64,000 nt of DNA. Source: Diorhabda sublineata (taxonomy: Eukaryota; Arthropoda; Insecta; Coleoptera; Chrysomelidae). The stretch lies in the NCBI RefSeq assembly GCF_026230105.1, contig NC_079483.1:4829312-4893311 (forward strand), in the 5' to 3' direction. A program made the position numbers and the translations under genes. Each line of letters starts with the position of its first letter. Position 1 is the stretch's first letter. Below the pieces are notes generated by a model, which did no database searches, was not told the origin of the DNA, and saw only the letters and a program-made list of their open reading frames with translations. This document shows positions 1 to 13,682 of the stretch, in pieces.

Positions 1-510
1 TCTTCTGCATTTTTGATGTATTGTCTGCCATTTCCATGTAGTACTTTAAATATTTCATCATTTTCTACAACACTATTAATTTTTTATGTTTATTGTCTTT
101 CTCTATGATAATGATAACCATTCTGATGCTAATGATGTTCAAAACCACACTATATTAAAAATTATAATCAGAGTTCTAAATCAGAGTCACACACTATCTG
201 TGTGTGATCTATAACATCCCCCCGTTGTAAATTGTGATTAATGGTAGAATACAGAATCAAAGTTAATCGTTCAATCGGTTTCTGAAAAATCGTTTTAATT
301 CCTCAAATATATTTAATATATAACCCTTCATGTATGTTGGATGCGTTTGGTCAGTACTAAACGGAGCAGAAACTTTCATTTCTACAAAACATTCTGTCAA
401 TAAAATACCCATTGTACACGAAAAATCGATGTTGGGCCTCTATTTTAAAGACAAATAATCAACTGTGGCAAATATCAGGTATTGAAGATGCAATTGAGTG
501 AATTACGGAG
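1..510. other. No gene seen
   Basis: AT-rich sequence with no ORF or motif I recognise. If the Notch model is right this is intronic. Confidence 0.5.
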
Positions 511-740
511 TTAAAATGGAACTGGGCTAGCCACGTAGCTAGGTTAGAGGATGGATGCTAGACAAAATAAATTTTGTAATGGAGACCTCGTCAAGACGCA
601 CCATCAGTAGTCCACCAGTCCACCAACGAGATGATCCGACGATGTTAAGAGAATTTAATCAAACTGGATAAATGCCACACAGATTCGACAAAGATGGATT
701 CAGTTAGAGATGGCTTATGTCGAGCAGTGGACTTAGATCA
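511..740 (+). pseudogene. LINE (non-LTR retrotransposon) C-terminal relic
   Basis: Conceptual translation gives a stretch beginning LKWNWASHVARLEDG, followed after stops and frame changes by WRPRQDA. This resembles the tail after the reverse transcriptase of insect endonuclease-RT LINEs (family pattern W-x-GHVARM..G.W...WRPR). Frames are broken and nothing upstream of the tail is recognisable, so it is a 5'-truncated dead copy. Ends are approximate. Confidence 0.6.
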
Positions 741-1044
741 GCTGAATGTTGATGATTCGATATTGGAAATCTATCTGAAATGATTCTCAAAAAGCAATCA
801 TCTTTACTAAATTTGAAGGTTTTATAATTACAAATTACAAAAATCGTATAGTAAACAGATCCGAAAACCAAACAAAATATTTTATTTAATGCAAATAATC
901 CGAGGGTTCTTTTAATATAATCAAAACGTGTTTAAGGTGAAACTTCTTTCTTACCAGGGTTACTAAATGGTAAAATTATCTACCTTTCGTCGAGGGAATA
1001 GGTATTATTTTCACAGGCCTTCAACTAAATCTACGGCCATGTTT
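741..1044. other. No gene seen
   Basis: AT-rich interval between the LINE relic and the MITE candidate. Confidence 0.45.
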
Positions 1045-1533
1045 GCGTCTTGGACGCGGCGACACGAACGCTGCGATCAGGTCGTCGTGTTGTAAATTCT
1101 TTGCTCATGGCCACGCTTCAGTATTTTTCTACTTCAATTCAGATCAAACATGTTGGCAATTATTTTCGCAGTTTCATACATTATTTAGTCTTGAATAACA
1201 CGAAGAAAAGTTTTTCCCATACTTTAAAATGAGTGTGTCTTTATTTGACGCTCTGTCATCTTATGTTAATGGAGTTTTACAGAGACGTCCATGTTTGAAT
1301 TTCATTTATAAATACATCAGTGTACATTTTTTTTATTTTTAACGTCTTCCCGCAAACTTGCTCGGCAACTGAATGACAATCGACATAAGAAACTGTTGAG
1401 TGAGTTTTTATCGCGGCGTCTCAAAACAAAACCATCGGTTGCTGGTCGCAAACATGGCCATCTACATAACAATCAATGTAATATATCTCTGCGACCTGGT
1501 CGCAGCGACATGAACGCTGCGACCAGGACGCAA
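1045..1533. mobile_element. Candidate MITE with palindromic terminal repeats
   Basis: The two ends, 1045-1087 and 1491-1533, are inverted copies of each other (left GCGTCTTGGACGC.., right end reverse-complemented GCGTCCTGGTCGC..). Each end is itself a palindrome: at the right end CCTGGTCGCAGCG (1495-1507) and CGCTGCGACCAGG (1515-1527) are perfect inverted copies around a 7-nt loop; the left end is a mutated version. There is no coding capacity inside. Size (about 490 bp) and structure fit a non-autonomous DNA element; the superfamily cannot be told and no clear target-site duplication was found. Confidence 0.55.
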
Positions 1534-2987
1534 GCTCGGACGTAAACTAAGAATAGATAAGATTGAAGTGGCATCAGGGATATGGGATGGTAGACAAAAA
1601 CACAAAAGAAAACTACTACATGTGATCGCTCTAAAGACAAGATTATATCAGACAAAGGCTTAAAGAAGACAGAAGCAGCGATCTTGGTAATGGATAAGAA
1701 AAAATGAGGAAACATAATCTACGAAGAAACCTACAAATTGAAAAACTTATGGAAATCAGTCAGTTGAAGGCGATTGATGTTGAGAGACCTAAAAAACCGT
1801 CAAATATATAAAAGATTGACGATTCAAGAGCAAATTAAATATGTAGTGTGTGGATGTGATCAAAGCATTTTAACGAATCCTTAACTGATCTTCCTTAAAT
1901 TTCAATGGAATTGAAAGATCGTTTTATGCGACTCGGGATTTTATAGCTGCAATTGTTGCTGAACCTTCAGCTATAACCTCAAAACATTTCATAGTTCTTA
2001 ATGAAAACCCAATGATTCTTCAAGGTGATTATTTTCTTTAAATTACGAATTTTTCAATAGGAACTGGAAAGTTCTCAGAACGCTGCGTTTTATTGTTAAC
2101 CGTTCGATTGCTACATCAACATTATTCACCAGATTTAATACCGTGTAAATATAAAGATATTTAGAATGTCACGAAAGAACAGATATTTTGAAAAAATGAA
2201 AAAACCCTTCCAAATATGGATATTTTTAACGAAATGAGTTAAATTATTTTTTATTACGTCTCGTATATTATCCAATTCCATCTTATTACTACAATTAAAT
2301 CCTCTCACTTCGTATTTATCTCAATTAGATAGAAATCTATAGCCCAATTTGTTAAAAAGGCCAACTGCAAGCCGCATTCAAACGATATGTTCCAAACAAA
2401 ACAATAATTATCCTATGCTACCAACATAATAATAAAAAAATGAACAACACTTGTTTTGAAAAGAGATCGCGAAGGGAAGAGACCCTAAACAAAAGAATTA
2501 GTGGTTATGTGTAAAGAGTGAAAGGGTTTCTTTGTCACTCAATACCGGTGGGAAGGGAATATTTGTATATATATAAATATATATCAATTTACACCCTCGT
2601 TAAGCGTTCGAAGAAGTTCTCAATGTACCCGCATATTTTTTTTTTAAAAATTCAAGGTACATACACACGTACTATTTTATCTAATTATATTGAAAATTTT
2701 TTGCTACAGTAGAATTCCAATTAAATCAATGAATTTGAAGTCATCCAATCCGTACAACTGAAAACAGATCCCGTGGGCTCTTTTCACTTTATTTTTTATT
2801 AATTTATTTCGATTTTGACGCTTCAAAATATTTCAAAATGTCACTATTTCGTTGTAATACCGACGAGAATATTGAAGATTTCTAGAGATAAGCTTTATCA
2901 TCATTAAAAAAATTTTACAATTCTATCGACAAAGCGACACAACTTTATATTAGATAACATAAAATAACAAATTGACTTAATATAGTA

Positions 2988-2994
<7 letters not shown>
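1534..2994. other. No gene seen
   Basis: AT-rich, no recognisable coding motif. Short ORFs here (for example 2518-2712) are low-complexity and are read as chance. Confidence 0.5.

Positions 2995-3053
<59 letters not shown>
2995..3053. repeat. (TA)n microsatellite
   Basis: Uninterrupted alternating TA run of nearly 60 bp, ending at ATATCTTACT. Confidence 0.97.
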
Positions 3054-3054
<1 letters not shown>

Positions 3055-3782
3055 CTTACTACACACTTAATTTAATTATTCCAGTCTCTATGGTAAATTG
3101 AAGAATTCTGCCACAGAATAAAAAGGTCATTCAAGCAGAAATGCCTTTGTAAATCTTCGAAACTTATTAAATGTATTTGCGGTACAAGAATCGAGCTATT
3201 CAGACATATATTTAATCGCAAAATAAGCAGATAATTTTTTTGCTAAATGTACAGACGATTGAAGGGTACTATCAATATGTAGAACAAGAAACTTGATCGT
3301 ATTAAGTCACTGCTGAGTTTTAGAGCTGGTAAAGCTCTTTCATAGAATAAAACAGAGACCGTTCGCGTCAGACCAGGGTTTGATAGTAATGAGATATAAA
3401 AAGAACTAGATTCAAAACTGTATCCTGAAATACATCACTGCTAGCTGGCAATTTAGTTAAACTTTACCATTTGCTCGTACAAATTGTTTTCACATTCAAG
3501 GTAAGAAATTGAATCAAACATAGTAGCAGGGAGGAAGGTATAACGTTTATTCTCTGTAAGAAGTACACGAGCGCCCTCTATAACAGCTAAAAGAAAAAAT
3601 TTGTTATGCTAAATTGCACTCGTAAATAAGGACTATTTATTATGTAACTTCAACAAATTTTTAATTGCTGTCAACATACTTTCGACCGGATATGAAGAGA
3701 AATCGTATAAACTACACGGGCCGAAAGTTGAAATCTCGGTCTCTGCTTGGCCTCGAGAATCATTATGCGCAGGGCGGAAACT
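3054..3782. other. No gene seen
   Basis: AT-rich sequence, no recognisable coding or repeat structure. Confidence 0.45.
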
Positions 3783-4340
3783 TCAATTTTCCTCCCTTAT
3801 AGTGTAATAAACTATTTATACAAAAGTTATAAGATACCAAATAATTTTTCAAAAAATCTTTCACGAAATGGACAATAATATATTAAATATAACCTTATTT
3901 TTTTTAAAGGGACTTTCTGTATATATTTCTTTACTTTAGTAGCTCTTTAAACTCATTAAAATCCACGAAACGTCAATTTTCCTCCCTTATAGTGAAATAT
4001 ATTATTTATACAAAAGTTATAAGAAACCAAATAATTTTTCAAAAAATTCTTTCTCGACATGGAGAATGACTTTCTGTATATCGATATCTCAGAGCACAAA
4101 TAAATATCCTTTGTCCATTCATTAAATAAATAGAAAACAGGTTCCAGAATGAGAAAACTTTTCTTATAATATTTTCACAAATTTTATAAACTATAAAATT
4201 ACGTAAAATTAAAAGGCATTGAGATTCGTTATTACAATTTAGCACGTATCAAATCGTTCCTTCCTGTTTTCTAAAAATAGTCCAAAATGGACGTAGATCA
4301 TTTGTTTAGTAGCTCTTTGAAGTCATTAAAATCCACAAAA
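3783..4340. repeat. Imperfect local duplication
   Basis: The segment starting TCAATTTTCCTCCCTTATAG at 3783 recurs at 3973 and stays similar for about 90 bp. The segment TTTAGTAGCTCTTT recurs at about 3935 and 4305 with the same following 25 bp. This indicates an old tandem duplication with period about 190 bp and partial decay. Confidence 0.75.
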
Positions 4341-4872
4341 CCTTATAAAAAAAATCCCCATTTACAAAAAATAAACGACACAGCCTCTTTGAGTTTCCAT
4401 AACAACTTCCAGTTGTTAAAATGAACTTGATTCCATTTTACACTTTCGAAGGCTTATTATTGTAAATACAAGAAGATGCCAAACTAATTTTTAGAATATT
4501 TCAAAGTGCTCTATTAGATTTAATTCAGGACTACGTGGTGGCCAAGATTTACATATTGATTTCATTCAGGTCTCGTCCTTGACTGATCCGATCTAATTGT
4601 GAACTCCGCCGTCACCCATAGAAGGAATCCTTACAAATATGCCGTTTGTAATATATACTCAAAATCTACTTCATAAAACTGTATTCAAGACGTGAAGAGA
4701 TTTTCAGCTACAGACTATCCATGTCTAGAAGATGCGTGAAATTTGCTTTCGGTATAATGACAGCCAAGTGACGTTTACTGAAAAAATGTATCGAAACCGA
4801 TGTGGCAAAACCAGATAGAATTGTGGAATGTATCTGTTTGCTTCAAAATATTTTTTTCACAGAGAATACTTT
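4341..4872. other. No gene seen
   Basis: Interval before the mariner relic. GC-richer words near 4540-4620 may be part of an unidentified element. Confidence 0.4.
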
Positions 4873-5690
4873 TTAATCAATTATATATTTTCCATTTTGC
4901 TCAATGACCTTTTTCCATCTTTCTTTTAGCTTCACGATTCCGCGTCCATATTTCTGGTTTTTATCAGTAAAAAACTGAACAAGTTGCGATTGAAGGTCAT
5001 CGTCATTTGTGAAAGTTTAACCATTCAAAGAATTCTGCAAACTTCGAAATAAATGGTAATCAGATATTGCAGGATAAGGCTGTATGGAGGATGTGGCATC
5101 ATTTCCCAGACCAGCTCCAATATTTTCCCACGAGTTGTCAAATATGTTTGATGGCAGAACACTAAACCTTTCCGATTTGACAATTCTGGCCGTTTTTCTT
5201 TGATTTCTTCATCCAGTTTCATTAAATGTTGATAGTAAACATCACAATTAACCATTTGATTCCTTGGAAGCAGCTCATAAAACACAACACCTTGAATATC
5301 TCACCAAAATGACAGTATGAGCTTTCGATGTGGTTTGTGCTGGTTCATCATTTTGCTCCATGATAGTTTTCGAACTATTTTACTGTACAGGATGATTCTT
5401 TTCAAGAAAGGATCGCAAATGTTGTTTCTTCGTGTTAAATAAATTTCAATTCGTGAGGTACTCAAATACCAAGCTTCTTAATTATCCCAAAATTCTAGAA
5501 CAGTTATGTGACGATCCTCTTCAATTATGACTTTAATTTGGTCATCATCAACTTCAGTAGGCCGACCAGAATATTGCAAATTTTTGAGGAAAAAATCTCC
5601 AGAACGGAATTTTTTATACCAATTATGACACGTGCCTTTGTTAAACAATTAGCACCATGAACTTCACATATTTATATGATTTATTTGATT
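4873..5690 (-). pseudogene. mariner transposase relic
   Basis: Read on the minus strand, the pieces run in transposase order: GRPTEVDDDQIK (linker after the DNA-binding region, near 5560), FYELLPRNQMVN then EEIKEKRPELSNRKG (catalytic core, 5280-5150), and RWKKVIEQNGKYIID at the C terminus ending in a stop at 4873-4875. All match mariner (DD34D) transposases. Several frameshifts and stops separate them and no terminal inverted repeats were found, so it is a fossil. Confidence 0.8.
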
Positions 5691-5699
5691 TTTGACCGC

Positions 5700-6575
5700 A
5701 GCGTCATTACAAGATTCTGTAAAAGAATTACCACTTCAAGGAAATAGCTCAGTTAGAACGTCCAACAGGTCATCTCAACAGGCTCAGATCGTTAAAGACA
5801 CATTATAATCATACTTCAGCGGATCCGAAGCAATTCCGTGGCAAAACGAATACATCCACTAATCAACTCGACCACAACATTGAAAGATATTTATTTCTCT
5901 AACATTCTTCCAGTATTGTGTGTATAAGATACATTAAGTAACTTTGAAAAGATGTCTGCACAACTGCAGAATAATCGAAGAACGGCGGTTTTAACAATTA
6001 ACAATATTAAAGTAATTTTTCCTTCAAATCGCCCCCGTATATTTAAATATAGAAATAAATTTAATGAGATTCTTCCTTGAAAAGGCACGTTATAGTGACT
6101 ATTCATATTTATTTATCAAAAGCACCAATTCTACCTGAGTTCTCTTAATCTAAATCATACATCTAAATGTATAAAATGATCATCCTAGACCATAATGGTA
6201 TAAAACGTACCCTACCCACTTGGGCAAATACTACAAAAGCCGGTACGTGTGTAAGTACTAACCTTTTTCAACAGGTAGAAGAGATATAAGTATCTGCATC
6301 TGCAGGATCGGACTCAAATTATTTATAGAATAAAAAATGCAACGACCATAAATCATATTCTCCATAGAAATTTCTTTAATGTAAATAGTGAAGGTATTAT
6401 TTTTACTTAATGAGTATTTAACAAAAGTTAAAGATAATTCTAAGTTGAGCTGTATTCGGAACTAAATAAATCTATTTGGAAGAAGTTTAGCTGGTTTTCC
6501 GAATTCAACCGTGGCTGCACTTGCATATATACAATATTGCATGAACATTTGGCTGTCCAAACGATTTGTTCACTT
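5700..6575. other. No gene seen
   Basis: AT-rich sequence between two mariner relics. The 71-codon minus ORF at 5891-6106 has no recognised motif. Confidence 0.4.
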
Positions 6576-6579
6576 TGGA

Positions 6580-7160
6580 TACAAATCGCTCAAAAAATGC
6601 TGAAAAAATTCAATGGTGGTACTTCAAAATAACGTCTATAAGACAGGCATCAAATCATGGATCTATGCATATGAATTCGAAGCTAAATAACAATCGACTG
6701 TGAAACTCTTTCAAAACGACCCAAATCTAACAAAAGTTGTTTTTTCGGAATAACTGGACACGTCGTCAAATTTCCATTAGAGCTACGTGGATCTGTCAAT
6801 TCTGAATGGTACACCAGCATTTGTTTACTAGAAGTGTTTGGAGAAATCGCAGAAGACGAATGACTCTCCATCACGACAATGCGAGCTCCCACACATCAGT
6901 TCAAATAAAAACGTTTTTGTACAGTCGAAACTTCGAATTGATGGGTCATCCACTGTACAGTCCTTGTTTGACACCCAATGATTTCTTCTTATTCCCGCAA
7001 ATTAAAAATAAATTGCGAGGTCAACGTTTTTCTACACCTGAAGAATCAGTTGATGGGTTCAAATCACGTGTTTTGGAGGTACCTCAATCGGAATGGAAAA
7101 AATCCCTTAAACGCATTCAAAAGTGTATTGATCTTAATGGAGAATATTCTGAAAAATAAT
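6580..7160 (+). pseudogene. mariner transposase relic, C-terminal two thirds
   Basis: The translation follows the mariner order: MLKKFNGGTSK and SWIYAYEFEAK near 6600-6690 (around the first catalytic Asp, itself lost), then LHHDNASSHTS at about 6874 (second Asp) and SPCLTPNDFFLFP at about 6960 (third Asp, 34 residues after the second, i.e. DD34D), ending QKCIDLNGEYSEK and a stop at 7157-7159. The last 117 codons are open, but the part upstream is frameshifted. A more decayed copy of the same family is at 50433-50870. Confidence 0.85.
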
Positions 7161-7352
7161 AAAACTATATCCAATTATAAATATTTGTTTTCATTTAACT
7201 CGTGCCATTTGTTGCAATCGTTATTTTCAATTTTTAACCCGCACGCGATGGTAGGCAGACACCCAAATCCTAGTCCTGCAGACAAAAATTTTCTCTTCAT
7301 TAGGGCCAAATCTAAAATAATCGTTCGTCCCACAGACAAACCAAGAACTATA

Positions 7353-7673
7353 AACAAAAGAACTAGGTTCAACTAACTTGGTTTACCACAATACCACCAG
7401 TGGGTGTGTTGATGTTCTTGATGCTTTCCATTTTCTTGATGAAATTCCAAGGAATAAGCAGATTGAGGCCTTGGAACCAACCAGGAAACAGGGGTGATTC
7501 GTTGCGTGGAATAGACAGATTGAGGCCTAGGAATCGGATCTCTTCTTACCGATGAACGAATAACCACCCTATCCCTACCGATTCTCTTGATAATGGTTGC
7601 AAAGTGGAAGCTGAAACGTCGAAAATTTTCGAAACTCCAACGAGGTTCAACCTGTAAACCTAGTTCTTTTGTT
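7353..7673. mobile_element. Possible small element with 16-bp inverted ends
   Basis: AACAAAAGAACTAGGT at 7353-7368 is repeated as its exact reverse complement at 7658-7673. The interior has a 57-bp-period duplication (CAGATTGAGGCCT at about 7459 and 7516). On the minus strand it reads as 65 open codons with repeated RPQS(V/A)YS, which I do not recognise. It could be a MITE or a chance inverted pair. Confidence 0.35.
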
Positions 7674-10600
7674 CATATATACATAATAAGAAAAAAGAGT
7701 CTTCTGGGGCTATTGGATTCGTTGAAGCGGGTTCGACACAAACAGATATTACAAAAGGACCAAATATGTTTCAAAATATAATTTCGACGATGCTTAATAA
7801 GCTCCAGGAAACTGAAATACGAAGAACTAGAGAACCAGGAGAACCAGAGTAACAATCGCCATTGATAATCGTTACCTAATATTTATGGCTCGTAAATAAC
7901 CTAGTAATACACTCAAAATTTCAACATTTAAGAGAAGAATCCGTAATGTTTTTAGGGATGATACCCACGTATTGGCAACACAAAATTTAGCACATGAAGT
8001 AATGAATAGAGGAACGCCATCTTCATAGATGAAATGGTTTAATCCATTGACACTTTTTTGTAGCCAAAAAAGTATATTTATGGTCTGAGCAGGAATTTGT
8101 TTTAGTTGTTGTTTAGTTGATGTTTACATATATTGATGATAATGATCATCATCACATTGATCTGTGATTGCTTTAGAAGAAATAAAAAATGAAGGTTATT
8201 CTATATCTATCGTTTCAACACGTATCGCCTAATCTGAATCCCAAACACCATACAGGAGCTTCAAAATCTTCTTCAACAATTTCAAACAAGAATCACACGA
8301 AATTTATCGGACTTTTGCTGTTTTGATACGTGCAAATTGAGGTCACACTGTTGTTCAAACATTGATTTTTATTATAATCTCATATTTTTTACAAGGCGAC
8401 AACACAGATCAGACGCTCAACAGTTCTATATAGTATACCAAATTTGGTATTTTTAAGTTAGGTTATAAACAAATTTTTTTTTTTCGAAATTTGATACTAT
8501 TGTATTTTGGGCTCCCTTATACGACTTTGTATCGATTCTTATGCAGGACGCCCTGTATATCAGCACTTTATTTAATTTTCAGTATTCTAAGATAAGAAAA
8601 ATATATTTTAACAAATGTATATCTTTTAAAAAATAAAATTTTTTATGTATCTTTTATAGCCTATTTTTATGAATGAGAGAGTATTAAAATAATAAAGCAT
8701 TCGTAATCCATAGGCGTATCACTACTTTTAGTAGAGGGTTAAATATTTTTTCAAGTTACACCTCGAGTATATTCGTACGAAATAACATTTGCATAAATAT
8801 AATTAATATACTTATACAGAACAACAGTCTTTATAAAGTTGAAAGAATATCTGAAAGGGTGACAATTTAAATGAATGTGGTTATAAACTGATTTTTTTCA
8901 CCATTCCATCTCTGTTTAAAACATTTTAATGGATCGCTCAGATACCGAACGCAAGTCCTGTCACTTCGGTAAACAAACTGAGAAATATATATTTTTTTCA
9001 GTTTTAAGTAGGGTTCACATTTTTATGGTCAACACAATGTAATCAAGTAGTAAACAAACATAAATTAAGGTGTGTTTGTTTGGTTAAAGACCGTTTTCAT
9101 CTTTTATTTTACTGTAATAATTCCTGTGTTACTATTTTGTTTTTCTATTTGAGGTTATGTGTGAAATTACAAGTTTATAATATATTTATAATTAGGGTTA
9201 TTTTATTTGTCGAGTCTTCTTCCGCGGAACTTTAGTTTGTTTTCTATTTACTAGACTGGAGTTATATTGAGAGAGAGAGAAATGCGAAAAATTGTTACAA
9301 TGTGTAAATAAAAACAAAACAAAATTATAAGAAATAGTAATAAGTAATGATTTAGTCCATGGCAAAAGTAAATTAAAATGCAGCGTGGCGTCCGGAATTA
9401 AGATTTGATTTCAATTGGCAAATGATTGTGCATTTTTTGCATTGTAAAATAATGAGCCCTTAACTAATTCTGAGCGTGAAGTAGGTAGGTAAAGGTCGTG
9501 CTCTTCTGAAATTGGAGAAGCGTGCTTACGAATTAGGCAAACGGATTAAAAGATGAATAAGGAAGGAAGAGTCAGAATTTTTAATCTTTCGAAGAAGTCC
9601 CTGCAGTGAGCCCGCTGTTTAGTACGAGTAAAAGACAAATTAGTTTGAAGATTCGCTCAAATTGAGACGCACCAGACGTATCCCAGAAGTGAAGGGCATA
9701 TCGGAGCTGCGACTCAATAATAAACTGTTAAAGAGGTGGATAAGTTCAGTTCTTTGGAAACTGATCTCAGCGCAAAACTTATATTTTATGAGACCTACTC
9801 AAAATTTCACGCTTCTATCCAAATATGTGAAGAGAAATCACAATATCTAAACCATACGAAACAACACCCTGTAACATTTGCTTAAGATCGCGTGACATGT
9901 TGCAATACAACGTGCAGTGCAATGCAAGATGCAATATTTCTTGATCAAAAGCATGCGCAGATGAAGTTCCGTCAATTGTTTTATACAAAATCTCGCAATT
10001 GCAACATTATCGATTTGATGATATGTTTATTGCGTGCAAGGTGCAATTCTAGGGAGAAGTCTAGTTACTTTTTGCGTAAAAACCAGCCTGTTTGTCAGTC
10101 TGCTAAAGCGAGACAGCAGCAGATATCATTATTGCCAATTATTCACTGACCATTTCACTTAGCTTTGTTATTTTCATTTTTAAATCACTTAAAATATTAA
10201 ATAAAATTTGACATTATAGGAATTTCTTTAATTTATTTACGGAATTTTTGTTAGTGGTGGTAGTAGTAAGAGTGGTAATGTCAAACGACACCCAATATTA
10301 ATCTATGAAATATTTTGACTTTTGAAAAAATTGCGTTCAATTTCTTGTTTTCAGTTTTCTTGTACCATGTCAAGCTGCCTTTAGAATTTATGTATTTTGT
10401 ACTGCTGAATAGAAGCCTTTTAGAACAGCATCAGTTTTATAAAAATCGGCTAAGCAGAACCGGACTTACAGGCATTTTTTCAAAACAAAATTCCCACTTT
10501 TCCTCGCCTCGTATTTTAAAAGATAGACTAAAACTTGTCAGATGAAAAATGAGAAAAATTTGTTGAAGAATTTGATTATTATATGTAAAGTACCATTTAA

Positions 10601-13600
10601 TTAGGCAAATTTATTGAAATTTAGCCCATTTAGTGGTGGAGCAAGTCTCTCGTATTTTATTTCGTTTCGACTCGGATAGAGCAAATGGTTTAGTATCAAT
10701 ACATACTTGCTAGCGATGCTATAAAGATTCCTCCGCATAATCCTTAACCCTTAAACGGGCATGGTATCATATATATACCATCTTTTCAATAATTTTTTTA
10801 AAAATCGGCGGTAAACCTTTGGACCTGGTTCTTTTTCTCAGGGCAAGGGAATTTCATTGTGAATGTGTTGGTGACATTGTTTTACTTCCAACGAAAGTTA
10901 TAACAACATTTATCAACAAAAACCTTCAATAGCTCACATCTCATCAGTGAAATGGCGTCTCTTCCTAAAAATGTAAATTTTTTTTTGTTATTGTACAAAC
11001 AATATGGAATGCGGTAAATTGTCTTAGCTTCATAATAGTGTATTGAATGCAATTATGGAAAGGAAAAATCGTGATAACATTTATAGAAAATGCATTTTGT
11101 GATTGTATCATATTTGTTACTTTGCCCGTTTATAATAAAAGCTAAAATGACTTTTTTTAAACAAAATTAATACGCTTTTTAAAACTAAATTGTTTATTGA
11201 TATTTATTATATTATTTCGTGTATTTTCATATTATTTTTAATAAAATTATTTCGAGCTCAGATGCATTGTTATCTTGATTTATTGATCTCATCTAACTGA
11301 TATGATTGAATGGCCACGGGGCTAGTTTTACTATTATTTAAACCAAAATTCTGTTATATATAACAAAAGCAATTAAAACTAATTACTATAGAAAACAAAA
11401 TTAAAAAGACAATCTAAATGTAAAAAAGGAAGCCAAAAATATGATTTCAGCTAAATTCTAGAAATTTTTAGCTAAATAATAATAAATCCCAGTGCTTCCT
11501 AAACCGCCAAGATATCATATGTGATACCTTATTGGAACATATGGTTCAAAAATTTTTTCTGCCATCTCACTTGAAGTCTAAATGCTAGGAAATCATGGAA
11601 ATTTCAGGTTTATCTTTCCTCGTAATTTTACTGGCGATTTACCTCCTCGGTGGTAGAGTTTTTCCGACTTAATCTTAACCAATTTTCAACCTCATTAGTT
11701 GCTATGATAATTTTTGCTATTTATTATGAAAATCATGAATTGTGTCCACTTATTCACTTGACTGCATCATTATTCGCTTCATGCATATCAAACAAACAAC
11801 ATAATATATAACATTATCACTAAAAGCAAATGATAACTTTGCCGAATACCAAAATGGTTAATGGTGTCTTACTTGAGTATATTTAAAACGATTCGAATAT
11901 TTTTAACTCACCACACTAATGGAATCTTAAGATTGAAATACAAAAAACATCATGAGAGTTTTATACTGAATGGATTTTTAATAAACTTTATCAAAAGTGG
12001 AGTGGTGCGAAGGCAGGCTTTTAAGTTTTGTTTTTATCAACAACAGACCCTATCAAATTTTTAATAAATGCATCAAAGGTTAATAAACAGACTGCGATAT
12101 TTTTATTTTTAAAAAAATCCATGTGAAAGGGGCCACGAGTTTGATTTAGACGTATGGCATAAAATATCAAACTATATATTTCTGGGATAACCATTATTAA
12201 TGATAATTATTTGCCAAAATTAACGGCTTAGTAACTAATAATGTTAATAACTGGAACTCTCATAAGGTCTTGGACGACTTGAACATCTTTTTCTAGAAAT
12301 TCTACGTCGTAATTGTTCTTATTTTCGGCTTACCAACCCCATAATACATTTCACTAGATAAAAGTGCCCAAAAATCATCAATGGGACGCTCCTGTGGTAA
12401 ATTATGGGATATTTATTTTGATACAAGAGGTATGTGCCCTTCTATAATGGCAGGACGTTAAGACTGGTCAAAACATTGCCTATATCGTCTCCAACGTACA
12501 ATATAAACTAATTTAATGAAGTAGTTATTAATATACCTTTGAGCATCGACGGCTTTCTCCTTCCTCGAGTCAAAATTGTACACCAGACTAGAACTTTATC
12601 AGCGATATTTGCTTTTTCTTTATATTTTACTTAGATAAGGAACTCTTCTAGTTTTTCCGTATAAAAACGATATTTTCCTTTGATTTCCGAATTGGCAAGT
12701 GTGAAGTATTTTTCAATGTGTCCGATTTAGTTGACGACATCATCTTGGTATTCGTGCTAATTGGTTTGGGGTATATTAAAGACACTTTCGTCTTTTTCGG
12801 TATTTTTGACCATTTCTTGCAAATTCACACGATACGGTACTTTTTGATTTATTTTTCTATGATGTAATTTTCTCACGGAAATCCTGACTCTGACTTTGGT
12901 TAACTGATCAGTCTCTCTGCTCTTTCTCGGTAAAAATTCTTGGTTTTCCAATTTTTGGGATGTTCAGATATGGTTTTCCGTCTTCACATTTCGGCTATAT
13001 CACGGTAAATGTTTCTGCATGAAATATTTTGAAAAATGCAGGCTTCAGGATCTATCCAACCAGATTATACTCTCACCAATTACGAAAATATACATAATTT
13101 TTTGCTTTTTGCCAAAATTATTGCGTTATACGTTAGTTGAAATTTTTTTCCTAATCTATAATCCTGGTAAACGAGATCCTGAGTATTAGAGAAGAAACGT
13201 ATATCCTATAAACTTGTTGAATTCATTATAGAATCTAGAAGTGACACCTGGGAGCAGATTGGTTGAAGAAGTAATAAGACTTAATAAAACTGAAGATTAG
13301 AGAAGAATATGCTTGACAGCATCAGCATCACCAAAAATTCTGTTTAATAGTCCCATAACAAATAGACTTGACGAGGTTGCTGATCAACAGAGTTTTAGGT
13401 CGTTTTCTAGATGCTTTTAGTTTTCTAAACCTAATTCGCCTCGTTACTCTGGACATATTGCTCCAACCTCAACATCCAACAAGTGAATTTGCGGTGATGG
13501 TGATATTTTATGTTCAAACAGGACCAAATCCTGAGCTGCTAAAGATCAAGGAAAGCCTATGTCCAGCAATGTACGTAACTGGGTGTTTGATAATAACGAT

Positions 13601-13682
13601 CCTGCTCTAATCAATTTCTATAAAATTTAATAGACAATCTTAATGAGGTATATCCAGGTCATTCTTGCTAAGTAATGGCCTA
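7674..13682. other. Long stretch without a recognised gene
   Basis: About 6 kb of AT-rich sequence. Local points: a short purine run near 9270; a GC-richer patch rich in TGCAAT words at about 9890-10150 (open for 85 codons on +, no motif recognised); and TATA-rich palindromic words near 10760 and 11510 that might be degraded element ends. The minus-strand ORF at 12757-12951 is lysine/arginine-rich with no family match. I see no supportable gene. Confidence 0.4.

Noticed and set aside
1050..1232. 60-codon plus ORF starting MDAATRTLRSGRRVV
   Set aside because: Its Arg-rich start is the palindromic end of the MITE candidate; it is not protein-like afterwards.
2995..3053. TA tract as a replication origin or matrix attachment site
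   Set aside because: Nothing beyond simple dinucleotide repetition supports a function.
6683..6892. 69-codon minus ORF; also 6978-7376 plus
   Set aside because: Shadows of the mariner relic at 6580-7160 in other frames.
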